From an uncultured Lachnospiraceae bacterium (GTDB lineage: Bacteria > Bacillota > Clostridia > Lachnospirales > Lachnospiraceae), in assembly GCA_910580005.1 (NCBI GenBank), contig CAJTXH010000027.1:1-26257 (forward strand): a stretch of DNA of 26,257 bases, read 5' to 3'. Positions 13,738 through 22,422 of the stretch are shown here, piece after piece. Both the position numbers and the translations under genes were made by a program. Each line of letters opens with the position of its first letter. Within the stretch, counting starts at the first letter, position 1. The notes beneath the pieces are model-generated. The model did no database searches. It had not been told where the DNA came from and was given only the letters and a program-made list of their open reading frames with translations.

Positions 13738-16700
13738 ATGAAAGAAAAAATAGATGAAGCAGCAAACGGGATATTTAAAAATGGTCCGGCAGAACTTGTG
13801 CTTACCCCGCCAAGCCTGAAACTTGAAACTGATTCTGGTGGGCAATGTGCTGGAAGTTTTGTTGCCAGCAATAGCAAAAACAGGCAAATGAAAGGAATTG
13901 TATGTACAAGCAGCCATTATATAAGACTTGAACAGGTTTCTTTCCAAGGGGAAACTGCTACAATCCAATTTTATTTTGATGGCACAAATTTTATGCCTGG
14001 TGAAGTGGCAAAAGGTACAATCCTTGTTATTACAGACTGTGGGACTGCACGTGTCCGGTTTACTGTTAATGTAAATGTACCATCCTGTACGGTTTCTTCA
14101 GGTAAAATCAAAGATTTGTTCCATTTCACAAATCTTGCCAGGGAAAACAGTACAGAGGCGGTACAGCTTTTCAGGAATAAGCATTTTGAAGAGGTATTTT
14201 TATACAGGGATAATTCCAATATTGCCCTCTACAGAGGGCTTATTTCCAGTACAAGCAAAGGGCTTGCTATGGAAGAATTTTTAATTGCAATACATAAAAA
14301 ACTGCCTATAATGCTTACAGTAAACCAGACTTCATTTGAATATAAAAACTGCCACGAAAAATTTACAGATGAAATTATAATAACGAAAGATAACTGGGGA
14401 TTTGGTGAATTCCATATAAATTCAGATGCAGATTTTATAATACCAGAACATAAAATTATCTGGGCTGATAATTTTATAGGCAGGACATTTAAACTGTCAT
14501 TTATGGCTGACCCTTCTAAAATGGCATCAGGAAATAATTATGCAAGGATAAAAATAACATCAGTCAGGCAGACTATTGAAATAGAAATAACAGCTATAAA
14601 ACCAGGGATAAGGCATGAGGTTGTTATAAAACAGCTTGCTTTACAAAAGAAATATTACAACCTGACAAAATTGTATCTTGATTTTTCTATGGACAGAATA
14701 GATACAGAAGAATATATTTCTTCTGTAGAAAAAATAGTTGCAGGAGTACCAAGCATGGATTTAGATATTGAAGCAGAATTATATAAAATCCACCTTGGAA
14801 TTATAGGCATGCAGGAAGATGTAATAGAAAGCGGGTTTGAGCGCCTTGCACCACTGGTAAAGGAAATATACAGGCAAGATACCAGGCTTTATTGTGCATA
14901 TTTATATTTAAAAGGGCTCTGGGCAAGCAATTCACATGAAAGGGACGAATGTATTAAAAAGATAAGGAAATGTTACGAAGAAAAAGAATATAGCTGGCAG
15001 GTTTTGTGGTTTTTATTTTATCTGGACAGGGAATATGAACCAGACAGGGTAAAACTTGAAAGCATATATGGGCATATTAAAGCAGGGTGCCACAGCCCTG
15101 TGCTGTATCTTGAGGTTTGTAATATACTAAATGACACACCTGATAAACTGGCTGAATTAAATATGGAAGTAGTTTTATGCCTGCACTGGGGATGTATCAA
15201 TGATTACCTGGAAAAAGAACTGGTACTGCGTTATACGTATCTTGCCAGCCGGTTGAAAAGTTATTCAAAACTTGTATTGTCAGATTTATGTAAATTTTAT
15301 GAAAAATATAATGATGACGAAATACTAGTGGCAATATGCAGCACATTTATGAAAGGCCAGATGACATCTCCTGAGGCTTTTAAATGGTATGCAATGGGCA
15401 TAGATAAAAACTTAAAGCTTACTGATTTGTATGAGTATTATATGTATTCGCTAGATGAGACACAGGAGATACATCTTAAACAATCTGTGCTTTTGTATTT
15501 CTTATATGACAACCATCTTACAGCATCTAAAAAAGCAATGCTTTATGCATATATTATTAAGAATAAGGAACAGATACCTGATACATATAATGCATATATG
15601 AATAATATAGAAGAGTTTTGTTTTGCGCAGCTTCATCAGGGGCGCATTAGCAAAAACCTGGCAATAATATATGAAGAATGCATAAATGAGGATAAGATTA
15701 CAGATAATGTAGCAGCAGAGCTTCCTAAAGTGATGTTCAGCCATGAAATTTTATGCAATAACCCTGATATAACAGGAGTTTATGTAAGACACCGTGAACT
15801 TAAAGAAGAGGAATTTGTACCACTTGTCCATGGAAGGGCTGTTGTCCATATATTTACAGAACAGTCACATGTATTTCTTGCAGACGGGCTGGATAACCGT
15901 TATATAATGTCAATAGATTATACTGCCAATAAACTCTTAAATCTTGACCATCTTGCATCAAGGTGTTTTGAAAGAAATAAAAGGGACACAGGGCTTCTTT
16001 TATATCTTTATGACAGGGCAGACCATCTGCACCAGACAGGTACATCTGCAATGGAGGTACACAGGGCAGTTATTAATATACAAGGGCTAAGTGATTACCA
16101 GCATAGAAAAGTTTTTGTTGCCCTGGTAAAATACTACTTTGATAATTTTGAAGGGCAGCTTCTTGATGAGTGTCTTGCTTCGATGGACTGGGATGATGTA
16201 AGTAGTTCTGAAAGGGCACAGTTTATAGAATATTGTGCTGTGAGGCATTGCTATGGCAAGGCAATGGAAGGAATACTAAAGTATGGGTATGATAAAATAC
16301 CTGGCAAACGGCTTTTACAGATTTCCTCACATACATTTGAAGAGAGCGCAGATACTGAAAATGTTTACCTTGTAAGGCTTGCATGGCATATTTTTAATAC
16401 TGGCAAGTTTGATGAAAATGTGTTAAAATACCTCTGCCGTTACTTTATAGATGGTATATACGAAGAAACAAAAGTATGGCAGGCAGCACGTGGTTTTGGC
16501 ATAGAGTGCAAGGATTTTGAAGAACGAATAATTGCACAGATGGTATTTACAGAGGAGATATCACCAGAAGCATATAATATATTCTACAGTTATTATGAAG
16601 GTGGTGATAATAAGCGGCTGGTTAAGGCATTCCTTAAAGTTATAGCTTATAAATACCTTATTAAAAACTGGCTTATACCTAATGATATGTTTAAATATTT

Positions 16701-17310
16701 TTATAATGAAGTACGTACGCAGGAAAATATGATTTGTCTTATTGCTGTTTTAAAATATTTAAGCCAGAAAAAGAAACTTACAGAAGAAGAAACAAGTTTT
16801 GCAGATTATAATGTCAATATGCTTTATGAAAAAAATATTGTGTTTTCATTTTTTAAGGATTTTATTGGAAAGTTTTCACTCCCTATACATATAATGGATG
16901 CACAATATGTTGAATATATAGCAGAACCTGGATGTGAAGTGAAAATACATTATCTTATTTCACAAGGGCAGAAAATACAGTCTTCAGATAGTGGTGAAGA
17001 ATTTATTACTGAAACAATGAGAGATGTATTTGAGGGCATAAGGGTTAAGGAATTTGTGCTGTTCCAGGATGAGCTTCTACAGTATTATATATCAGAAACA
17101 GATGGAAATGGAGAAAGGATTACACGGAGTGTAAGTGTGCATTTTGATGAATCTATGGATGATGCAAGGGAAGGAAGCCGTTACCATACACTTAATACAA
17201 TGATGATTGCTAAAGAAATGCATGATGATGCAACCCTTATTGACCTTATGGAAGAATATGCCAGGGAACGTGAAAATGTAAAACGGCTGTTTAAACCCAT
17301 ATTAGATTAG
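13738..17310 (+). CDS. Giant Ig-like and helical-repeat protein (DUF5717-like)
   Basis: A 1190-residue protein without signal peptide or membrane helix, so probably cytoplasmic. Residues about 15-125 and 190-290 are beta-rich and look like Ig-like domains (for example GEFHINSDADFIIPEHKIIWADNFIG... FKLSFMAD). From about 290 to 1060 the sequence is a long run of amphipathic helices of the TPR/solenoid type, rich in Tyr, Leu and Glu. The last 110 residues return to beta structure (FSLPIHIMDAQYVEYIAEPGCEVKIHYLI). I recall this architecture as the Lachnospiraceae family DUF5717, next to DUF5716, but cannot confirm it here. GGAGGG lies four bases before the ATG. The next gene follows after 20 bases, implying a joint role with the Hsp70-like ATPase, perhaps as its scaffold or client-binding partner. 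No enzyme motif is seen. Confidence 0.85.
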   Translation: MKEKIDEAANGIFKNGPAELVLTPPSLKLETDSGGQCAGSFVASNSKNRQMKGIVCTSSHYIRLEQVSFQGETATIQFYFDGTNFMPGEVAKGTILVITDCGTARVRFTVNVNVPSCTVSSGKIKDLFHFTNLARENSTEAVQLFRNKHFEEVFLYRDNSNIALYRGLISSTSKGLAMEEFLIAIHKKLPIMLTVNQTSFEYKNCHEKFTDEIIITKDNWGFGEFHINSDADFIIPEHKIIWADNFIGRTFKLSFMADPSKMASGNNYARIKITSVRQTIEIEITAIKPGIRHEVVIKQLALQKKYYNLTKLYLDFSMDRIDTEEYISSVEKIVAGVPSMDLDIEAELYKIHLGIIGMQEDVIESGFERLAPLVKEIYRQDTRLYCAYLYLKGLWASNSHERDECIKKIRKCYEEKEYSWQVLWFLFYLDREYEPDRVKLESIYGHIKAGCHSPVLYLEVCNILNDTPDKLAELNMEVVLCLHWGCINDYLEKELVLRYTYLASRLKSYSKLVLSDLCKFYEKYNDDEILVAICSTFMKGQMTSPEAFKWYAMGIDKNLKLTDLYEYYMYSLDETQEIHLKQSVLLYFLYDNHLTASKKAMLYAYIIKNKEQIPDTYNAYMNNIEEFCFAQLHQGRISKNLAIIYEECINEDKITDNVAAELPKVMFSHEILCNNPDITGVYVRHRELKEEEFVPLVHGRAVVHIFTEQSHVFLADGLDNRYIMSIDYTANKLLNLDHLASRCFERNKRDTGLLLYLYDRADHLHQTGTSAMEVHRAVINIQGLSDYQHRKVFVALVKYYFDNFEGQLLDECLASMDWDDVSSSERAQFIEYCAVRHCYGKAMEGILKYGYDKIPGKRLLQISSHTFEESADTENVYLVRLAWHIFNTGKFDENVLKYLCRYFIDGIYEETKVWQAARGFGIECKDFEERIIAQMVFTEEISPEAYNIFYSYYEGGDNKRLVKAFLKVIAYKYLIKNWLIPNDMFKYFYNEVRTQENMICLIAVLKYLSQKKKLTEEETSFADYNVNMLYEKNIVFSFFKDFIGKFSLPIHIMDAQYVEYIAEPGCEVKIHYLISQGQKIQSSDSGEEFITETMRDVFEGIRVKEFVLFQDELLQYYISETDGNGERITRSVSVHFDESMDDAREGSRYHTLNTMMIAKEMHDDATLIDLMEEYARERENVKRLFKPILD

Positions 17311-17330
17311 AAGAACTTGGGGGAATATAT

Positions 17331-18593
17331 ATGAATGAAGAGCGGCAGCTTTTAGTTGGGATTGATTTAGGCAGGACAATTTCACAGATTTCATGTTTTG
17401 ACAGCAAATTATATGAACCAGTTCCAATTGGAAGAATGCATGGAACAGAACGTGAATATGAGATACCAGTTGTATTTGCAATAAACAGGAAAAATAATGA
17501 ATGGCTCTGGGGGACGGATGCACTTGAGGCAGGGGAAGATTTTATACATCTTGACAATATACTTGAGCGCATTGTATCAACAGATAAATTTGAGATTACA
17601 GGATATACTTTCCACAGCAAAGAAGTTTTAAAAAGGTTTTTATTAAAAGAATTAAGCCTGCTGAAAGAATATTATCCAAATGATACAATTAAAAAACTGG
17701 TTATAAGCTTAGAAGACAGGGACAGCAAGGCAATGCCAATAATTAAAGATGCCTGTGGGGAACTTGGGATAATGGAGGACAGGCTTGTTGTACAGAGCCA
17801 TAAGCAGAGCTATATGTACTATGCAGTAAGCCAACCAAAGGAACTCTGGATTAATAATGTTGGCATGTTTGAATACAATACAGGAGGGCTGTCATATTCA
17901 CAGATATCTATAGACAGGAAAAATGTGCCATATATAGTAGGTGTTGATAAAAAAGACTTGTCAGATGTCATGCCTTATTCAATCCTGCTTGAAAATGATG
18001 ATATACGTATTAAATATTCTTTTATAAATGTTGCCAATACGGCACTTCATAAGCAGATGGTTACTACGATATATGTAACAGGTACTGGTTTTGAAGGAAA
18101 ATGGGCTTCAGATGCACTTAAGGAACTTTGTGCTGGCAGAAGGGTATTCAGGGGACAGAACCTTTTTACAAAGGGCGCATGTTACGCTGCCAGGGAATTT
18201 GCAGACAAGGGGAAACTGGAAGGTTTTATTTTCCTTGATGAAGATATGATTACAAGTGATATCTTAATCAGGACATACCACAATGCGGAATTTGGCGAAG
18301 TGGTTCTTGCCACGGCAGGTTCAAGATGGAACGAGGTAGATTCAAGCATTGATGTTATACCAGATGATGAAGAAGAAATCCAGATTATTACAAGGAATGT
18401 ACTGTTACATGAAGCCAAAGCACATATATTGTCACTTAGCGGTTTTACAGGCAGGGAAAATAAGATGACACGTTTTACTGTAAGAATACGGTTTGCCAGT
18501 AAAAATACATGTATTGTAACGCTTAAAGATAACGGGTTTGGTGAATTTTGCCCTTCAACTAACAGGATATGGGAACGTTATATTGATATATAG
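17331..18593 (+). CDS. Hsp70/actin-like ATPase of unknown role (DUF5716-like)
   Basis: A 420-residue protein whose first 310 residues follow the Hsp70 nucleotide-binding domain. The phosphate-1 loop is L8-V-G-I-D12-L-G-R-T-I-S. Residues 96-147 match the lobe IB region (KEVLKRFLLKELSLLKE... KLVISLEDRDSKAMPIIKDACGELGI). The phosphate-2 region is G178-M-F-E-Y-N-T-G-G-L-S-Y-S. The adenosine motif is TIYVTGTGFEGKW (246-258), followed by G282-A-C-Y-A-A. The phosphate-2 Asp of DnaK is replaced by Glu181, so activity may be altered. Instead of a full DnaK substrate domain there are about 110 residues of mostly beta structure. It is probably cytoplasmic. GGGGG precedes the ATG, and it sits second in the operon, between the giant protein and the TPR protein. 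I recall the family as DUF5716. Confidence 0.82.
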   Translation: MNEERQLLVGIDLGRTISQISCFDSKLYEPVPIGRMHGTEREYEIPVVFAINRKNNEWLWGTDALEAGEDFIHLDNILERIVSTDKFEITGYTFHSKEVLKRFLLKELSLLKEYYPNDTIKKLVISLEDRDSKAMPIIKDACGELGIMEDRLVVQSHKQSYMYYAVSQPKELWINNVGMFEYNTGGLSYSQISIDRKNVPYIVGVDKKDLSDVMPYSILLENDDIRIKYSFINVANTALHKQMVTTIYVTGTGFEGKWASDALKELCAGRRVFRGQNLFTKGACYAAREFADKGKLEGFIFLDEDMITSDILIRTYHNAEFGEVVLATAGSRWNEVDSSIDVIPDDEEEIQIITRNVLLHEAKAHILSLSGFTGRENKMTRFTVRIRFASKNTCIVTLKDNGFGEFCPSTNRIWERYIDI

Positions 18594-18628
18594 GAGAAAA
18601 AGGGAAGAAATAATTACGGAGGATGTAT

Positions 18629-19468
18629 ATGGGTAAATTAATCCAATGCACTGGCAGGCTTGCAAAAAAGCCGTATTATTTTAAAGTGACAGATACTAAT
18701 GTATATTCGATAGAAGAAGTCTGTTATTTTATCCACCAGAATATTTATATGCTGCAAAATGATTTTTTTACTTATGGTTTTGCAATATGGCTGAGAGATG
18801 AACTTGGCATGGAAGATACTGCACTTAAAATGGAAAATATGCTTCATTATAATAATAACCTGAAAGATATTGTTGTCACTTTATGCTGTAGCTGTGATTA
18901 TTATGATGAAAAGGAAATAAATGAACTTATAAGAATAATGGATGAAACCCAGAGCCTTCCATTGCGTAAAAGGCAGAAGATAAAAGCAGACAATTACTTA
19001 AGATGTAATCTGTTTGAAAAGGCACTAGAGGAATATGGGCACATTTTAAAAAGCGATAATATGCTGGCAGCAGATATAAAAGAATATGGGGCTATTTACC
19101 ATAATATAGGGGCAGCATATGCAAGCCTTGGTGGGTACAGCAAGGCTTGTGGTTATTTTTCCCAGGCATATGAAAAAGGGAAGAATAAGGAGTCTTTAAG
19201 GGAATATATATATTGCCTTATACTGCTGGAAGATAATAACCGGTATGAACTTGTGTGCAGGCAATACAATATTACAGAAGAAGAAAGGGACAGCATTAAA
19301 AAAGATTTTAAAGAAATAAACAAGGCAAGTGCTGTCTCAAAGGAAACAAGTAAAATATCACGTTTAAGGGAAATACTAAAATCCGGTTACTTAGAAGAAT
19401 ATTATGAGAAAACAGATGGATATATTAAGCGTTGGAAGGATGAATACCGCGAAGAAATCAGTGTTTGA
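18629..19468 (+). CDS. TPR-repeat protein of the giant-protein operon
   Basis: A 279-residue soluble protein. The ATG at 18629 sits six bases after GGAGG; the earlier in-frame ATG at 18623 directly abuts that site and is unlikely. Residues 1-95 are a mixed, Tyr/Cys-containing domain (IEEVCYFIHQNIYMLQNDFFTYGFAIWL, then CCSCDYYDEKEI). Residues about 112-195 contain two or three TPR-like helical pairs (ADNYLRCNLFEKALEEYGHIL; YHNIGAAYASLGGYSKACGYFSQAYEKGK). A charged helical tail closes the protein. TPR proteins mediate protein contacts and often act as Hsp70 co-chaperones, which fits the preceding ATPase gene. This is an inference from context. No family name is recognised. Confidence 0.82.
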   Translation: MGKLIQCTGRLAKKPYYFKVTDTNVYSIEEVCYFIHQNIYMLQNDFFTYGFAIWLRDELGMEDTALKMENMLHYNNNLKDIVVTLCCSCDYYDEKEINELIRIMDETQSLPLRKRQKIKADNYLRCNLFEKALEEYGHILKSDNMLAADIKEYGAIYHNIGAAYASLGGYSKACGYFSQAYEKGKNKESLREYIYCLILLEDNNRYELVCRQYNITEEERDSIKKDFKEINKASAVSKETSKISRLREILKSGYLEEYYEKTDGYIKRWKDEYREEISV

Positions 19469-19479
19469 AAGGATATATT

Positions 19480-20721
19480 ATGGCTTTTTGGAACAGGAAA
19501 AAGAAAACAAAAATTTCAGATAATGCAGATAATATAATTAATGAAAACGGTATAGAAAATTTATCTGGCAGCAGGCAGCAGAAGAGCACAGCAGCAGGCA
19601 GTACAGAAAGTATTATAGAAGAGACTGGGCAGGAGAAATTTTCATCTGTAGACAGAAAAGACCAGAAAAGGCTTGTGCGGGAATGCTGTGAATCTGCTAT
19701 GGAAAATGACCGGCAGATAAGCGAAGCTAAAAAAGAGTATGAAAAAATTACATCACATCTGTCTGATATCCAGAAAATTGACAGAATAAGCGGGGCGGAA
19801 AGAAAAGAGCTGGTTGATATATGCAAAAATATAGTAAATCTTGTTAATGAGCGCAACCGTTATAAGAACAGGACAATGACTATTACAGAGGCTCAGATGA
19901 GAAGGTTTGAGCCATATGAGGAAGAGCTTGTTGACGAAATCAAGAAAATGTATAGTGCAGAATCCTACCAGAAGGCTATAGAAAGCGATATATCAAACCT
20001 GAAAAAGGAAAAACAGCTTTTATATAATGAACAGAGGGAAATACGCGGCAGGCAAAATTCTCTTAAGTCAATGGCTAAGGTGCTTTCAGCCCTTATAATA
20101 TCAATATTTGTCTTATTTATTGTAATTTATTATGCACTTGAAGTTGATATGACTTTTCCATATCTGGGAACGGTGCTGCTTGCTGCAGTTTCAGCAACTG
20201 TAATATTTCTTGAAGCTAATAAGAACAAACGGGACATGCTACTTAATGACAGAAAAGTTAATAAAGCAGTTGGGCTTATGAACCGGGTTAAAATAAAATA
20301 TGTTAATAATGTAAATATGCTTAATTATAACTGTGAAAAGTTCAGTGTTAAAAGTGCCAAAGACTTTGAAGAGAAATGGAATGAATATTGTAAAATGAAG
20401 GAATACGAAAGGCGTTTCAGGGAAAATACAGAGAAACTTAATTTTAATAATGAATGTCTGGTAAGCCTTTTACGCGAAAATGGCATTGCTGACAGTGATA
20501 TATGGGTAAGCCAGGCACTTGCAATTATTGATGAAAGGGAAATGGTAGAAATACGTCATGTATTTAACCAGGGCAGGCAAAGGCTGCGTGAAAGGATAGA
20601 ATATAATGAAACTGTAAAAGCTGGCACAGTAAAACAGATAGATGAGCTTATAACAAAATATCCAGATATGCAAAATGAACTTCTTGATATAGTTAAGGAA
20701 TATAGTGCAGCCAATGCATAA
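19480..20721 (+). CDS. Membrane-anchored coiled-coil protein
   Basis: A 413-residue protein with a basic start (MAFWNRKKKTK), a low-complexity polar stretch to about residue 55, and long charged helices (60-195) likely to form coiled coils. Two adjacent membrane helices follow (about 201-220 and 227-245), then a second helical, Arg/Glu/Asn-rich region to the end. Both long regions should be cytoplasmic, giving a membrane hairpin with two cytoplasmic arms. The ATG at 19480 has AAAGGA six bases upstream. An in-frame TTG at 19465 overlaps the previous stop but has no room for that site. It is the fourth gene of the tight operon, with an 11-base gap to the TPR gene. It could anchor the ATPase/TPR/giant-protein group at the membrane. 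I do not recognise the family. Confidence 0.82.
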   Translation: MAFWNRKKKTKISDNADNIINENGIENLSGSRQQKSTAAGSTESIIEETGQEKFSSVDRKDQKRLVRECCESAMENDRQISEAKKEYEKITSHLSDIQKIDRISGAERKELVDICKNIVNLVNERNRYKNRTMTITEAQMRRFEPYEEELVDEIKKMYSAESYQKAIESDISNLKKEKQLLYNEQREIRGRQNSLKSMAKVLSALIISIFVLFIVIYYALEVDMTFPYLGTVLLAAVSATVIFLEANKNKRDMLLNDRKVNKAVGLMNRVKIKYVNNVNMLNYNCEKFSVKSAKDFEEKWNEYCKMKEYERRFRENTEKLNFNNECLVSLLRENGIADSDIWVSQALAIIDEREMVEIRHVFNQGRQRLRERIEYNETVKAGTVKQIDELITKYPDMQNELLDIVKEYSAANA

Positions 20722-20744
20722 AAGATTTAAGGGGGGATTATTAA

Positions 20745-21206
20745 ATGGAATTAATTAAAAGTTTAAGAAATAATGATGAGATAACAATTAATTTGTTTGA
20801 CAAAGAGGAAAGTGTAGAGGTCTTTTCTACTGGTGACAATAGTTTTGATGAGGATGGAAATGATAAGGAAGATGGCTTTCCTTTAAATGATGCAGAAATT
20901 GAATGTCTGAACTGGCTTATTGCAAATATTGATATATGTGATTACAAAAAGGAAATTACAGAATATTGTAATGAACAATATAATGCAATTGGCGGCAAGC
21001 AGATAACAGAGGCAGAACTTGAGAATGAAATCTGTATTTCAGCAATTGCAATTAATATTGGCGGGGTAGTGGAATCATATGACGGTTTTGTTTATCCAGA
21101 AATATCATTTTTGGGAGAGTGTGAATGTGACTCTGAACATGGCATATGCATCGGTTTCAGGGATAAGAAGTTCTTAGGCATAGATTCACAGGACTGGGCT
21201 TTATAG
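20745..21206 (+). CDS. Small acidic protein, possibly DUF6985-like
   Basis: A 153-residue, strongly acidic soluble protein (EDGNDKEDGFPLNDAEIE near residues 37-54). The C-terminal segment GECECDSEHGICIGFRDKKFLGIDSQDWAL resembles the end of small proteins I know as DUF6985 (a '.HG.gi.F.d.k...g..D' pattern), some of which occur as immunity-like genes. The resemblance is modest. AAGGGGGG precedes the ATG. The gene lies 23 bases after the coiled-coil gene and 20 bases before cobO, so it is co-transcribed with both blocks. No toxin gene is adjacent, so an immunity role is not supported by context. It could instead be an accessory of the upstream operon. Confidence 0.7.
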   Translation: MELIKSLRNNDEITINLFDKEESVEVFSTGDNSFDEDGNDKEDGFPLNDAEIECLNWLIANIDICDYKKEITEYCNEQYNAIGGKQITEAELENEICISAIAINIGGVVESYDGFVYPEISFLGECECDSEHGICIGFRDKKFLGIDSQDWAL

Positions 21207-21226
21207 AATAGCCAGGTGGAGGCTTT

Positions 21227-21751
21227 ATGGAAGGGTTAATCCATATTTATACTGGTACAGGAAAAGGGAAAACAACTGCCGCTGCTGGTCTGTCAATACG
21301 TTTTGCAGGCAGTGGCGGCAAGGTTTTATTTACACAGTTTTTAAAAAACGACGATTCAAGTGAACTGGCTGTCCTAAGGCAAATTGGAAATATTGTATTT
21401 TTGCCATCAAATGCTTATTTTGGGTTTACACGTTCAATGACACCAGAAGTAAAGGAGAATGCCAGCAGGCATTATAATAATTATTTTACAAAAATACTCG
21501 GTGAAGTATTTTCTAATAATTATGGGCTTCTTATACTTGATGAAATAATTGCAGCAGATAATGCTGGCTTAGTAGAGCATAACAGGCTTATAGATTTTCT
21601 TAAAAATAAACCAGATAACCTGGAGGTTGTGCTTACTGGACGCAGCCCTTCAGAAGACTTACAACATATGGCAGATTATATATCTGATATTGTAAAAGTA
21701 AAGCATCCATTTGACAAGGGAATTTCTGCCCGTACAGGAATTGAACAGTAG
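21227..21751 (+). CDS. cobO: Cob(I)yrinic acid a,c-diamide adenosyltransferase
   Basis: A 174-residue CobA/CobO/BtuR-family enzyme that transfers the 5'-deoxyadenosyl group of ATP to the Co(I) of corrinoids in the cytoplasm. The family's unusual P-loop is intact: IHIYTGTGKGKTTAAAGL, with G10-T-G-K-G-K-T-T at residues 10-17. The Walker-B-like LLILDEIIAA and the late VVLTGRSPSEDL segment, both typical, are also present. The length is normal. GGTGGAGG precedes the ATG. Here it heads a cobalamin gene block rather than standing alone. The upstream gap is only 20 bases, too short for a cobalamin riboswitch. It should act on imported or newly made corrinoids. The symbol cobA or btuR would be equally valid. 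Confidence 0.92.
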   Translation: MEGLIHIYTGTGKGKTTAAAGLSIRFAGSGGKVLFTQFLKNDDSSELAVLRQIGNIVFLPSNAYFGFTRSMTPEVKENASRHYNNYFTKILGEVFSNNYGLLILDEIIAADNAGLVEHNRLIDFLKNKPDNLEVVLTGRSPSEDLQHMADYISDIVKVKHPFDKGISARTGIEQ

Positions 21752-21776
21752 TTACTATAAAAAAGAGAGGCAGCTC

Positions 21777-22415
21777 ATGAAAGCAGGACTTGAAAATATT
21801 ACACCATATGAAATTGAAAAAAGGAGCATGGAGATTATTTCGCAGGAACTTTGTGCCCTTGGAATAACACTGGATAAGGAAAAAGAACCTGTTATTAAGC
21901 GTGCAATACATGCATCTGCTGATTTTGATTATGCAAAGAACCTGTATTTTTCAGAGAATGTAATACAAATGGCGTTAAATCTATTAAAAAATGGGACAAG
22001 TATTGTTACTGATACTAAAATGGCAATGTCTGGAATTAATAAAAAGGCATTATCCAGGTATGGCATTAAAATTTATAATTTTATAGATGATGAGGATGTT
22101 GCAACAGCAGCAGGACAAAATAATACTACACGTTCAGCGGCATGTATAGATAAAGCATATGCAATGGGTGAACCTGTTATATTTGTAATAGGCAATGCCC
22201 CAACTGCCCTTATACGCATATATGAACTTTACAATAAAGTGTGTTTTAAACCAGCCCTGGTTATTGGTGTTCCTGTAGGTTTTGTAAATGTGGTACAGGC
22301 AAAAGAATTAATTATACAGACGGAAATACCATGTATAATAGCAAGGGGGCGGAAGGGCGGAAGCAATATAGCAGCAGCAATATGCAATGCTCTTTTATAT
22401 ATGGCACAGAAATGA
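21777..22415 (+). CDS. cbiC: Cobalt-precorrin-8 methylmutase
   Basis: CbiC/CobH moves a methyl group from C11 to C12 of cobalt-precorrin-8, giving cobyrinic acid. The 212-residue length is normal. The catalytic His45 lies in the conserved segment KRAIHASADFDYA (residues 41-53). Other family segments follow: SENVIQMALNLLKNGTSIVTDTKMAMSGI, NNTTRSAACIDKA, and PVIFVIGNAPTALIRI, then VIGVPVGFVNVVQAKE. The ATG at 21777 has GAGAGG six bases upstream; longer in-frame readings starting inside cobO lack a ribosome site. It lies 25 bases after cobO and is followed by cbiK. It catalyses the last ring-modifying step of the pathway. Confidence 0.95.
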   Translation: MKAGLENITPYEIEKRSMEIISQELCALGITLDKEKEPVIKRAIHASADFDYAKNLYFSENVIQMALNLLKNGTSIVTDTKMAMSGINKKALSRYGIKIYNFIDDEDVATAAGQNNTTRSAACIDKAYAMGEPVIFVIGNAPTALIRIYELYNKVCFKPALVIGVPVGFVNVVQAKELIIQTEIPCIIARGRKGGSNIAAAICNALLYMAQK

Positions 22416-22422
22416 GGTAATT

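Noticed and set aside
20700..21226. Cobalamin riboswitch upstream of cobO
   Set aside because: The only non-coding gaps here are about 20 bases, far too short for a riboswitch of about 200 bases, and no B12-box-like sequence was seen.
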